A DNA stretch of 64,000 bases, taken from the NCBI GenBank assembly GCA_000149265.1, contig CH003204.1, positions 536,966-600,965 of the forward strand. Reading direction: 5' to 3'. The notes below the pieces were generated by a model. That model was not told where the DNA came from and searched no databases. It saw only the letters and a program-made list of their open reading frames with translations. This document shows positions 1 to 11,106 of this stretch, piece by piece (position 1 is the stretch's first letter; each line of letters opens with the position of its first letter). Origin of the DNA: Ciona savignyi (taxonomy: Eukaryota; Chordata; Ascidiacea; Phlebobranchia; Cionidae). Both the position numbers and the translations under genes were made by a program.

Positions 1-1285
1 CCCCATAGACGTGTTTATCCACGAACACTAACCCAATATAGCTAGTAATGGGAATGGGGCTAGTGATGAGTTTTAAACTTGTGACTAATACCTTATTTAA
101 ATGTCAGGGATAATTATGGACCCATTTGAAATAAAACTTTGGTTTCTGTAAGACAACATGGTCTAAATATGCAGACACCAACTGTTTAGGTTAGGTGGTA
201 AATCAAGGGGAATTCCCCTGGGACGTTAAAAAGTAAAACAGTCTTTTTTTCTAAAAATTTCGTTTTTTAAGCATAGCGCTTGAACGGCTTCTCTAATTTT
301 GTCCAGATTTAAAATAATTTTTTCCATTAATTTAGCTCCTATTCTTTTTCGCGCTTAATTAAAAACATTCTTAAAATTAAAACATATGTGGTGGAATGTT
401 CGTCCGTGAACCGCTGTTGTTTGGAATTTAAAAAAGTTACAAAATATGCGACAAAAATAACGAAAAAAAACAGACTTTGATGGCATAAAGATATACTGTA
501 CAAAATGTGTTTCACAAATAGTTTCTGGTCACACGTGGTTGACACTCTCTAGTCCAAATATGGAAGTACGCACCGACAGCTTTATTTACCAGTAAATACA
601 AATCATCAAATTGAAACAATTATTATCTTCATAAATGATTTTTAAGTACAATCGCACTCCACGGTAACGTTATATTTTTTTGTCGGGCTTTTAGAGTCGT
701 CCACATTGACCCGACCACTTTAGGTTCGATTCCCGCTGACGTCGGTTTGATTCTTGCACATTCCCGCATTCTCCGAGCATTGACATTGGGCTATTTGGAG
801 ACAAACCAGGGTTGACGCATCTCTTTGTAAATGTTTCAGTTTAATAATTAATTAATCCACATATTTTTAACCCAATAGAACTGATCCTCAGAGTGCTAAT
901 CCGGAAAGAAACTTGTCTTAGCTGGGCAAAATTTCGAATCCATATTTGATTCGTAAAATATATTGTTACCGCACAGTTTTAAATGTGTACTTGCCAGAAA
1001 GAAATAATTATGGGACCTTTTAAAAAAGGACAAATATTGTTTTTTTCGAACAAAATCACCAAGAAAAAGTTAATAAATAAAAGCATATCTAGAGATATCG
1101 CAGGTAGCATAACCTAGATATGTTAAAAGCCAAAATTTAAGAGATTACCGCGGGTCAATTCTCGAGACTCGTAAAATATTAATTGATATTTTTTAACATT
1201 TTATTTTCTAGCGATCATTGCGTCAAAACTAATTACCTAAATTTAAATTAATTGATGCAGTTTTTGTACTGACTTGTGAAAATTC
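1..1285. repeat. Left copy of a 1.3 kb duplicated non-coding segment
   Basis: This stretch is repeated, with small differences, at 4568-5890. The match begins at the sequence CCATAGACGTGTTTATCC and runs through to the phrase around GCGATCATTG. Inside it, 200-300 is the reverse complement of the monomer of the array at 5.9-9.9 kb, including a GGGGAATTCCCC palindrome at 207-218, and 536-555 is the inverted copy of that array's left terminus. No credible gene is seen; the short open frames fall in repeat sequence. Confidence 0.8.
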
Positions 1286-1346
1286 CCCCAAAAAACGAAA
1301 TCTGCTGGAAGAAATATTTAAATCGAAAAAGACGTATGTGGTAACA

Positions 1347-1456
1347 GGTCGTGTGGCCGAATGGTTAACGCCACCGATACATATACCATTCTTACACAAT
1401 AAAACGGTCCTAGGTTTGAGCTTGTTGAGAGTTCGAAACGAAGCACAATAATAAAA
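1347..1456 (+). repeat. SINE family B copy (tRNA-headed)
   Basis: Contains GTGGCCGAATGGTTAACGC, which resembles the A box of a tRNA-Leu or tRNA-Ser, and ~75 bases later a B-box-like GAGTTCGAAACGAAGC. The same order of motifs recurs at 2586, 42574, 46630 and elsewhere. Confidence 0.7.
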
Positions 1457-1630
1457 TTATGTGGTAGCTAACATGACCTTGATATGTCAAAACACAAAAT
1501 TATCAAAAAAATCCCTAATTTTGTAAAACACTAATTTATTCTTTTTCGGTATTTGATTTTCCAGTAAACATATCGCTCACTTAATTATCCAAATTCTAAT
1601 TATTTGCGTACGTTGTCATTCCAAATACAA

Positions 1631-1791
1631 GGTTATTCATGTTTATCCCGGTGAACGGGAAAACCAAGTGGGTTATAACACGGGCAACCATCAGGCCACC
1701 TTGTGCCCACCGTCGGGTTACCGTAGCTATTGCAGTGTGTTGTGTATGATTTACACGTTCCTTTAATTTAGTATAGAACCCATTAATCAGC
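1631..1791 (-). repeat. SINE family A fragment
   Basis: Tail-side half of family A in reverse orientation, from the sequence like TTCATGTTTATCCC to AACCCATTAATC. A matching fragment lies in the second tandem unit at 2876-2998. Confidence 0.75.
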
Positions 1792-1803
1792 TGAAATCAT
1801 AGG

Positions 1804-1829
1804 TATTATTATTATTATTATTATTATTA
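1804..1829. repeat. (ATT)n microsatellite
   Basis: Eight to nine consecutive ATT units upstream of the broken methyltransferase copy. A shorter version occurs at about 3006-3028 in the second unit. Confidence 0.9.
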
Positions 1830-1973
1830 TGTCACTATACTACCTTCAATTTAGTAGAACTCATTAATCCGCCAACATCTAAATGAATTATGAACGTTGG
1901 CTACAGGCTGCAGAGTCAGCCTTTGTCGTTTGGATATTATTCCTTCATATAACGCAACAAGTTTTAGATCAAA

Positions 1974-2332
1974 ATGCTTAGGTTTTATGAATCTCAATCA
2001 ATTGTAGAGAGATACCAGAAATACAGACCCCGCTACCCTGAACGAATCGCCAGGATAACATTGGGCGAAGTGGGCAAACGAAGTTTAGAACTCATGCTGG
2101 ATGTTGGTTGTGGCAGTGGATTTTCGGTCGATTTATCTCTATATTTCCAAAGTGTGCTCGTGATAGATCAAGCGTGAATCAGCTGAAAGAAGCCAAGCGC
2201 CAAAACAAATTCTCTCACGTGATGTATCAGGAAGGGTTGACAGTCGGGCCTGTATATTCTTGGGTCTCTTGGAAATTTTCCAGCGCAAATTACTTAGAAC
2301 TTACCAATGTAGATCCAAACCATATTAGCTAA
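1974..2332 (+). pseudogene. Broken 5' copy of a class I methyltransferase
   Basis: The first ~60 codons are nearly identical to the gene at 3173, including motif I LDVGCGSG. Relative to that gene, three bases are missing near 2135 and one base near 2170 (GATCAAGCG against GATCCAAGCG). The second loss shifts the frame to a TGA at 2175-2177. Homology goes on out of frame to about 2240 and then ends, so motifs II-IV and the C-terminal half are absent. It could at most give a peptide of 67 residues. I regard it as a dead partial tandem copy. Confidence 0.85.
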
Positions 2333-2432
2333 TACCACAAGAAGATTTAACTTGATTGGACATTTTCTTTCTTATTATATACAAAGCGTAACTGTCACTG
2401 ATCACTAGTTTCAGTGAAATTTAATAAATATG

Positions 2433-2551
2433 GGGTTTCCGGAAAGGGCCCAAGGACACAACCGACTAGCTAGCGACCAGTTTCGCAACTGCAAACTTTC
2501 GATTGAAAGGCGACGCACTTAACCGCTAGACCACCGGGCCGCTTGTCCGTA
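2433..2551 (-). repeat. SINE family A head fragment
   Basis: Reverse-oriented tRNA-like head: CCAAGGACACAACCGACTAG, then GACCAGTTTCGCA, then the run GAAAGGCGACGCACTTAACC. Confidence 0.8.
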
Positions 2552-2582
2552 CGAAATCGGCTGCAAGAAATATTCAAATACA

Positions 2583-3445
2583 AACGGGCATGTGGCCTAA
2601 TGGTTAACGCGACCGATACAAATACGATTCACATACAATAAAACGGTCCTAGGTTTGAGCTCATTGTAAGTTCGAAACGAAGCACAATAATAAAATTAAG
2701 TGGTAGATGACCTTGATATGTCAAAACCCAAAATTATGGATTTTGCCCTAGGGTAATTCCCTAGATTTGTAAAAAACTAATTTATTCTTTTTCGGTATTT
2801 GATTTTACAGTAAACATATCGCTCACTTAATTATCCAAATGTTAATTATTTGCATACGTTGTCATTCCAAGTACAAGAATATTCATGTTTATCCCCCCAG
2901 ATCACCTCGCGCCCATCGTCGGGTTACCGCAGTTATTGTAGTGTGTTGTATAGGATAGACACGTTCTTTTAATTTGGTGGAACCCATTAATCATCTGAAA
3001 TCATAGGTATTATTATTTATTATTATTATGTCACTATACCACCTTCAATTTAGTAGAACTCATTAATCCGCTAACATTTAAATATATTATGAAAGTTGGC
3101 TACAGGCTACAGAGTCAGCCTTTGTCATTCGGATATTATTCCTGCATATAACGCAACAAGTTTAAGATCAAAATGCTTAGGTTTTATGAATCTCAATCAA
3201 TTGTAGAGAGATACCAGAAATACAGACCCCGCTACCCTGAACGAATCGCCAAGATAACATTGGGCGAAGTGGGCGAACGAAGCATGAAATTCATGCTGGA
3301 TGTTGGTTGTGGTAGTGGGTTTTCGGTCGATTTATTCGCTCCATATTTCCAAAGTGTGCTCGCGATAGATCCAAGCGCGAATCAGCTGAAAGCAGCCAAG
3401 CGCCGAAACAAATTCTCTTACGTGACGTATAAGGAAGGGTTCGCG
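2583..3445. repeat. Tandem duplication unit 2
   Basis: Second copy of the unit described at 1345-2240. It contains a family B SINE, a family A fragment (2876-2998) and the start of the longer methyltransferase gene. Confidence 0.85.
2586..2695 (+). repeat. SINE family B copy
   Basis: TGTGGCCTAATGGTTAACGC followed by GTTCGAAACGAAGC. This is the duplicate of the copy at 1347. Confidence 0.7.
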
Positions 3446-4048
3446 GAAAATTTACCAGTTGATGACGTCAGCGTTGACGTCATAGTAGTCGGTGTTGCGT
3501 TGCACTTCTTTGATAGACCACGATTTTACGAGGAAGCGATGCGGGTTTTGAAACCAGGTGGTCGCCTTATTATTCTCGCGTATTGGGCTCCACGATTAAT
3601 CCCAATTGGCATTTCCGGCGATCTGGACAAAATGGCGGAATTTGGTTCAAATCTGGTGGATTTTTACAGCACGCTTGTTTCTGAGGTAGACGACGTCCAC
3701 AAAGCTATCAATCAAATCGAAAGGAACCGATAGAGCGACGTTTTGAAGGAATTGCCGTTTGAGGTGAAAAATAGAGATGATAGTTGTTTCATTGAGGTTA
3801 TGGGTTCCCTAGATGACGAAATAGGATTGGTGAAATCAACGGATTCTTATGAAAGCTTTATGACGTGGAAGGAAGATGGGTTGAAACATTTACCCGAGGG
3901 GGACCGGGGAAGGAAATTAATGGAGTTGGATTTCACCAATGGTTTCGAGGAAGAACTCAAAGTTGGTTGGGGCTGTGTAGGAATGAGCAATGCAGATGTT
4001 CACATTAAATCTGTTTTCAATTTTTCTGTTATTATCGCAGAAAAATAA
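3173..4048 (+). CDS. Class I SAM-dependent methyltransferase, interrupted by an in-frame TAG
   Basis: One continuous frame of 292 codons with no introns, from ATG 3173 to TAA 4046-4048, broken only by TAG at 3731-3733. The first part (186 residues) has the Rossmann-type methyltransferase signature: motif I LDVGCGSG at residues ~43-50, an acidic residue in VLAIDPS, and the post-motif RVLKPGGRLIILAY near 125-138. After the TAG the same frame gives ~100 more residues rich in acidic and aromatic residues. The total, ~290 residues, fits small methyltransferases of the trans-aconitate/DDB_G0268948 type, so both halves look like one ancestral protein. The substrate cannot be told. Whether the TAG is a real nonsense allele, a sequencing error or a read-through site is open. 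A poly(A) signal AATAAA lies at 4423-4428. Confidence 0.8.
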
Positions 4049-4567
4049 CCATGTGGAAATTGTTTTGATATATTTTAAAAAGTATCTACTATTGTAGTTC
4101 GCATGTATGTAAGCTCGTGTGCTGACATCTCTTTAATTGTAGTTGCCTCCTAGTAAAAGTGCGATGTTTATGGTTAGGAGATACCTTGTTACTAACACAC
4201 ACAGTTTATCACTTCGTATCGAAATGAATTATGTTTTACTATTCTGTGACCTTATATCACTTACTACCCGTATATTATACTCCGGATCATGCAATGTTAT
4301 AATTATTTAGTGTAGAATGAATTGTATTTCGGTGTAATTTACATTAGTTTTCAGACACCTCTGTTTTTTTATTATTTCTTATTCTATTATGTTGCTTTGA
4401 AACCAATTATGGGCGCAAAAACAATAAACAGGGCAAATTTGGAATGGAAATCGAAAGAAAAGTCAACGTCCTTAGATATGTCAACATATGAATAGCCAGA
4501 CCATAACAAATACTAATACAGGTCAAGTCAGTTGGCTCGTGTTAAGCGTACCTGACTTTAACTTGTT
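4049..4567. other. 3' flank of the methyltransferase
   Basis: AT-rich sequence with a poly(A) signal at 4423-4428. No other gene or recognised repeat seen. Confidence 0.6.
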
Positions 4568-5890
4568 CCCGTAGACGTGTTTATCCACGAACACTAACCA
4601 TATATAGGTAGTAATGGGAATGGGGCCAGTGATGAGTTTTAAACTTGTGACTAATACCTTATTTAAATGTCAGGGATAATTATGGACCCATTTGAAATAA
4701 AACTTTGGTTTCTGTAAGACAACATGGTCTAAATATGCAGACACCAACTGTTTAGGTTGGGTGATAAATCAAGGGGAATTCCCCTGGGACGTTAAAAAGT
4801 AAAACAGTCTTTTTTTCTAATAGCGCTTGAACGGCTGCTCTAATTTTGTCCAGATTTAAAATAATTTTTTCCCATTAATTTAGCTTCTATTCTTTTTCGC
4901 GCTTAATTTAAAAAATTCTTAAAATTTAAAACATATGTGGTGGAATGTTCGTCCGTGAACCGCTGTTGTTTGGAATTTAAAAAAGTTACAAAATATGCGA
5001 CAAAAATAACGAAAAAAACAGACTTTGATGGCATAAAGATATACTGTACAAAATGTGTTTCACAAATAGTTGCTGGTCACACGTGGTTGACACTCTTTGG
5101 TCCAAATATGGAAGTAGCCTACGCACCGACAGCTTCATCAAGCGGTAAATACAAATATTAAAATATCAAATTAAACCATTATTTATCCTCAGACATGATT
5201 TTTAACTACAATCGCACTTCCACGGTAACAATATCTTTTATTGTCGGTATTTCAGAGTCGTCCACATTGACCCTACCACTTTAGGTTCGATTCCCGCTGA
5301 CGTCGGTTTGATTCTTGCACATTCACGCATTCTCCGGGCATTGCCACTGTGCAATTTAGAAAATACTTAGAGACAAACCATGGTTGACGCATCTCTTTGT
5401 AAATGTTTCAGTTTCATCCACACATTTTAAACCCAATAGAACTGATCCTCAGGTTGCTAATCCGTAAAGAAACTTTTCTTAGCTGGGCAAAATTTAGAAT
5501 CTATGATGGATCCGTAAAATGTCTTGTTACCGCACATTTTTAAAAGCGTACTTGTCAGAAAGAAATAATTATGGGACCTTTTTAAAAAAGGACAAATATT
5601 GTTTTTGTTCGATTTTTTTTCGTCAAACGCCTTGACATGTGTGTCATACCCCAACTTAATCACCAATATGTTAATGAATAGAAATTCATTTATGAGTTAG
5701 CGCAGATAGCATAACCTAGATATGTTAAAAGCCATAATTAAGAGTTTACCTCGGGTCAATTCTCGAGACTCGTGAAATAATAATTAACTTTTTTCAACAT
5801 ATTATTTTCTAGCGATCATTGCACCCAAACTAACTGCCCAAATTTAAATTAATTGATGCAATCAGTACATTTTTGTGCTGACTCATAGTG
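4568..5890. repeat. Right copy of the 1.3 kb duplicated segment
   Basis: Duplicate of 1-1285. It carries a GGGGAATTCCCC palindrome at 4773-4784, an inverted array left terminus near 5085-5105 and an inverted array right terminus near 5569-5640 (TCGTCAAACGCC, then the A/T-rich run and GGGACC). No gene seen. Confidence 0.8.
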
Positions 5891-5916
5891 AGTTCGAAAC
5901 TAAGCACGATAATAAA

Positions 5917-8900
5917 ACTAGAGAGTGTCAACCACGTGTTTAACCACCACTATTTGTAAAACACATGATGTATGCTATATATTAAGCCGAGCAGGGACCC
6001 TTACCACATTTTGTGTTTTATACACCGAGTATATGGTTTGTTTCTGCAAGCATAAACGCATGGGTCCCTGGGGTAACAATCCAATCTTGTTATTAATGTT
6101 CATTGCGCAATATATGTTATTTTCAGATACGTGGACGCCAGGTCCATGTTATCCAAAATTCCAGAAAGCTTTAACCGGGCTGCCATAGTTTTGTTTCTGC
6201 AAGCATAAACGTATGGGTCCCAATGTCCCATAGTTATCAAACCAATCTTCTTTTCCATGTGTAGTAAAAAAAAGTAATCATGATAGATTTACGAACATTA
6301 CACCACAAATATTTCAAATTAAAGACTCATGTCAAGCGCTGTAGTAAAATGAAGCTAAATTTCAAAATAGTCCGATTTAGTATTTCATGGCTTCGGGGAA
6401 TTCCCCTGGGTTTAGTACATGAATTTTTGTTTTTACATTTAAATCTGGGTCATGTTATCCAACAATTCTAAAAGTTTTAATCCGATTTGACGACTTATTG
6501 TTAGAGATGTCGGGGCGCCATGCCATGCCTGTCGCAATAATGATTTAAGGACAAAATCTTATTTTTTAGATTATTTCCCTAGAAAGTGTTGAATCAGTTG
6601 CTAATGCACTTACATTCCACTAAATCTGATTTAAATTAGAGAAGCCGTTCAAGCGCTATGCCCGAAAAAGCTATTTTTTAGAAAAAAAAGTTTTTTACCT
6701 CCCAGGGAAATCCCCCTCGATAAATGACCTTAAATTTAGGTTCTGGCTTAAAGTGTTAAATCAGTTGCTAATGCACTTACATTCCACTAAATCTGATTTA
6801 AATTTGAGAAGCCGTTCAAGCGCTATGCTCGAAAAAGCTATTTACTTAAAAAAAAACGTTTTGATTTTTTACGTACTAGGGGAATTCCCCTGGATGTATT
6901 ACCCATAATTTTGGTTTTTGCTTTTCTAGACCATGTTGTCTAACAAATAAGAAAGGTTCATTACGATTTCATTACCCCTTCTGGTAGATTGTAAAGCCAC
7001 AGGCAATAACTGTTACAATCGGGATTTAGGAACATATCTTTATTTTTAGGGTATTTCCCCGAGTAAATAATTTGTTTCGTCTCATTCGTAAAGCAATGAT
7101 TAATACACATACAGTTTACCAAATCTGATCAACATTGGAGCAGTCGTTCATGCGCCATGCCCAAAAAGCTAATTTTTTAGAAAAAATACCGTATTGGTTT
7201 TTTACCTCCCAGGGGAATCCCCCTCGATAAATTACCAAAATTTAGGTTTCTGGATATATAGACCATGTGCGCTAACAAATGTCAAAGTTTCATTGCAATT
7301 CCATTACTCATTCTTATAGATGTCGGAGCCACAAGCCATGCCTGTCACAATCATAATTTGAGAACAAAATCTTATTTATTAGGGTATTTCCGTAGGTAAT
7401 TTTTTTATTTCTTTAAAGTGGTATATCATTGGCTAATGTTCTTACATTTTACCAAACCTAAATAAGATTGGAGTAGCCGTTCAAGCCGTATGCCCAAAAA
7501 AGCTAAATTTTTAGAAAAAATACCGTATTGGTTTTTTACCTCCCAGGGGAATCCCCCTCGATAAATTACCAAAATTTAGGTTTCTGCATATCTAGACCAT
7601 GTGCGCTAACAAATGTCAAAGTTTCATTGCAAATTCATTACCCCTTCTGATAGATGTCGGAGCCACAAGCCATGCCTGTCACAATCATGATTTGAGAACA
7701 AAATCTTATTTTTTAGGGTATTTCCCTAGGTATTTTTTTTATTTCTTCAAAGTGTTATATCATTGGCTAATGTTCTTACATTTTACCAAACCTAATTAAA
7801 ATTGGAGTAGCCGTTCAAGCGCTACGCCCAAAAAATGCTATTTTTTTATAAAAAAATGCCGTTTTGTTTTTTCACCTCCCGGGGGAATCCCCGTAAATAA
7901 ATACCTAAAATTTGGTTTCTGCATATCTAGACCATATGCGCTAACAAATGTCAAAGTTTCATTACGATTACATTACCCCTTCTGGCAGATGTCGGAGCCA
8001 CAAGCCACTAGAGAGTGTCAACCACGTGTTTAACCAACACTATTTGTAAAACACATGTTGTATAACCTATATTCATGCTACAGGGTCCCTAACCACAATT
8101 TGTATTTTATACACTGAGTATGTAGTTTTTGTTTCTGCAAGCATAAACGCATGGGTCCTATAGTTAACATACCAAACTTATATTCCATGTTTAGGTAAAT
8201 AAAGAATAAACGTCTTAAATTTATGAACATTTCAACCAAAAATGTTTTAAATTATAGCTTCTTTTCAAGCGCTGTAGTGAAATAAAGCTAAATTCCCAAA
8301 ACAGCCCGATTTAGTTTTTCGTTGTTTCAGGGAATTCCCCTGGGTTTAGTAGATAAGTTTCTGTTTTTACATAAGTGAGTCATGTTATGTAGCAATTCTT
8401 AAAGTTTTAATCTGTTTTGTCGTCTTCTTGTTGGAGATGTCAGTGCGATATGGCATGCCTGTCACAATCATAATTCAGGAGCATAACTTCGTTTTCATGG
8501 AAATTAACCTAAGTAAATGTTTTCTTTTTTGAATTGGCACAGAGTGTCTAATGTTTTAACATTTTACCGAATTTTAATAAAATTAGAGCAGCCGTTCAAG
8601 CGCTATGGCCACAAAATCTAATTTATTAAAAAAAAACGTTTTGAGGGATTTCCCCTATATTCATTACTCAAATTTTTGGTTTCTGCATATTTAGACCATG
8701 TTGTCTTACAAATGTCCAATTTTCATTGCGATTTCATTACTCCTTTTGGAAGATGTCAGGGCGACATGGAATCCTGGTAACAAACATGATTTGAGAACAT
8801 ATCCCATTTTTTGGGTATTTCCCTAGGTTATTTTATTATTTCTTTTAAGTGTTAAATCAGTGACTAATGCACTTACATTCCACCAAATCTGATTCAAATT

Positions 8901-9860
8901 GTAGCATCCGTTTAAACGCTATGCCCAAAAAAGGCTATTTATATAGAAAAAATACCGTTGTGGTTTTTAACGTCTAAGGGGAATTCCCCTAGATTCATCA
9001 CCCGAAATTTCGGTTTCCGCATATCTAGACTATGTGCGCTAACAAATTTTAAAATTTTATTGCAATTCCATTACTTTTTCTAGTAGATGAATCGGAGCCA
9101 CATGCCATGCCTGTCACAATCATGATTTGAGAACAAAATCTTATTTTTTCGGGGTATTTCCCTTAGGGTAATTTTTTCATTTCTCTTGAGTATTATATCA
9201 TTGGCTAATGTTTTTCTTACATTTTACCAAATCTAATTAAAATTGGAGTAGCCGTTTAAACGCCATGCGCAAAAAAAACTAAATTTTTAGAAAAAAATAC
9301 CGTTTTGGTATTTAACCTCTCAGGGGAATTCCCCTGGGTATATCACCCCAAAATTTTGGTTTCTGCATATCTAGACCATGTGCGCTAACAAATGTCAAAG
9401 TTTTATTGCAATTCCATTACCCCTTCTGGTAGATGTCGGAGCCACAAGCCATGACTGTCACAATCATGATTTGAGAACAAAATCGTATTTTTTAGGGTAT
9501 TTCCCTAGGTAATTTTTTGATTTCTTTTAAAGTGTTATATCATTGGCTAATGTTCTTACAATTTACCAAATCTAATTAAAATTGGAGTAGCCGATCAATC
9601 GCTATGGCCAAAAAAGGTACCTTTTTTAAAAAAAGTACCGTTTTGGTTTTTCACCTCTCAGGGGAATTCCCCAAAATTTTGGCTTCTGCATATCTAGACC
9701 ATGTGCACTAACAAATGTTTAAATTTTATTGCAATTCCATCACCCCTTCTGGTAGATGTTGGAGCCACAAGCCATGACTGTCAAACCTTTGACGAAAAAA
9801 AAAAAAAACGGACAAAAACAATATGTGTCCCATTTTTCCAAATGGGACCCATAACTTAAT
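5917..9860 (+). mobile_element. Repetitive element array with GGGGAATTCCCC palindromes
   Basis: The left terminus is CTAGAGAGTGTCAACCACGT at 5917-5936, repeated at about 8008. The right terminus is near 9778-9856: TGTCAAACCTTTGACGA, an A-run, then a hairpin with stem TCCCATTT/AAATGGGA. Between them, monomers of ~310-350 bases repeat; the marker CCGTTCAAGCGCTATG (or a close variant) recurs near 6648, 6810, 7146, 7467, 7808, 8592, 8902, 9252 and 9590. Most monomers carry GGGGAATTCCCC or a near match. No protein is encoded. It looks like a non-autonomous transposon that has grown an internal satellite; its class is uncertain. Confidence 0.8.
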
Positions 9861-9921
9861 GAAGACGCTGATTTCAACTATGTGCATGGCAGGTCAAATA
9901 GCTATTAAAACAATTTATGTC

Positions 9922-10172
9922 CGACAGATTAGTCTGGTGTTTTAGTACGTCGCCTTTCAGCCGAAAGGTTGTAGCTACAAAACTGGTTTGGGCAAGGCAC
10001 TTAACGGATATTTTCTAAACCTCGCGGATAAATGGGTTCTACCAAATTAAAGGAATGTGCGAATCATAAACAACACACTGCAATAGCTCCGGTAACCCGA
10101 TGGTGGGCGCGAGGTGATCTGACGATTTCTCCTGTGTTAACCCCTTGGTTTTCCCATTGACGGGGAAAACAG
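9922..10172 (+). repeat. SINE family A copy
   Basis: Head with GATTAGTCTGGTG and GCCTTTCAGCCGAAAGGTTG, body with GCAATAGCTCCGGTAACCCG. The pentamer tail is missing. Confidence 0.85.
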
Positions 10173-11106
10173 TGTAACTTCCCGACAAGGTGCTGGCTCC
10201 TAACACCTGTCTTAGTGAGAGGTTGCAGTATGCTTATAGACGGCGTCCTTTATTCAGAGTTTGAAATAACGCGTCATTGTCCAAAACTTGTGATTTTATT
10301 CGAAATTGAATAATGGCGGAAACGAAAGGTCTTGAAATGACGGTTTTCTAAGGAAAAATATATGTACAATTTAATTATCACAAAAATTACTAGTTTGAGA
10401 AATAAAACCAATATTTACCAAATTGTGGCTGAACAGGAGCCATAGCACGTCATACACATCTTCTTTATAACCGTTAATTCCAAAACATACTACCAAAAGA
10501 CCGATTACCTCAATGCTCATGCGGTAAAAAACGAGCGTTTTATAGTTCGGTGAAATTGTGGGAAAAAGGGAATACAATACCGATCTTATTCCCTAGTGAC
10601 ATCGATATAATATAAAGAATAATTGCGACGATAAATCTTACAAACAGGAATATCCTATTTTGTCCTATCCTTAAGTTGGCAAAGTACGATATTGAAACCC
10701 ACGTCAAAAACAACTTCAACATTTTTAAAGTCCATATTTAATGTTGTATATTTAATGCAATAATCACAAGATATCTAAATCCGAAAATCAAACGATCAGG
10801 AAAGTTCAATCAATGTGTAAAGTTAATAGGAAATTAATACATTACTTAAATTTTTCTAAAGGCAATCAGGTATACCTGAAAATATACACTTTTGGTTTTT
10901 AAAAACAGTGTAAAGGCACTGAACAAGGGCATATTTACAATTAGCTTATTTTTGACACAACAAAATCCGTATAAAACTGGCGGAAGTAATCAAAAGGCAC
11001 TTAAGAAAAAAGTTTAAAACACAACATTGCACATGATTAAGCAATTACAAAAAAACAAAAACAAATAACAGCACTCATAAAAACTAAGCCATAACTTAAA
11101 TCAAAA
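10173..11106. other. Spacer between the array and the transporter 3' end
   Basis: Downstream flank of the minus-strand transporter gene. Two overlapping minus-strand frames at 10371-10722 encode hydrophobic peptides but match no family I know (see findings). Otherwise AT-rich and featureless. Confidence 0.5.

Larger units (their letters stand above)
1345..2240. repeat. Tandem duplication unit 1 (methyltransferase 5' half and upstream)
   Basis: Matches 2583-3445 closely: a family B SINE, a family A SINE fragment, an (ATT)n microsatellite and the first ~90 codons of the methyltransferase. The match stops at about 2240, so only the 5' part of the gene is present in this copy. Confidence 0.85.

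Noticed and set aside
1347..1456. Possible tRNA gene (GTGGCCGAATGGTTAACGC)
   Set aside because: A and B boxes are too far apart and no acceptor stem closes; the motif recurs as a dispersed SINE.
4937..5161. Cys-containing 74-residue frame, also present as a variant near 339-545
   Set aside because: Lies in duplicated repeat sequence that includes an inverted element terminus; no family match, and the other copy is not kept as the same frame.
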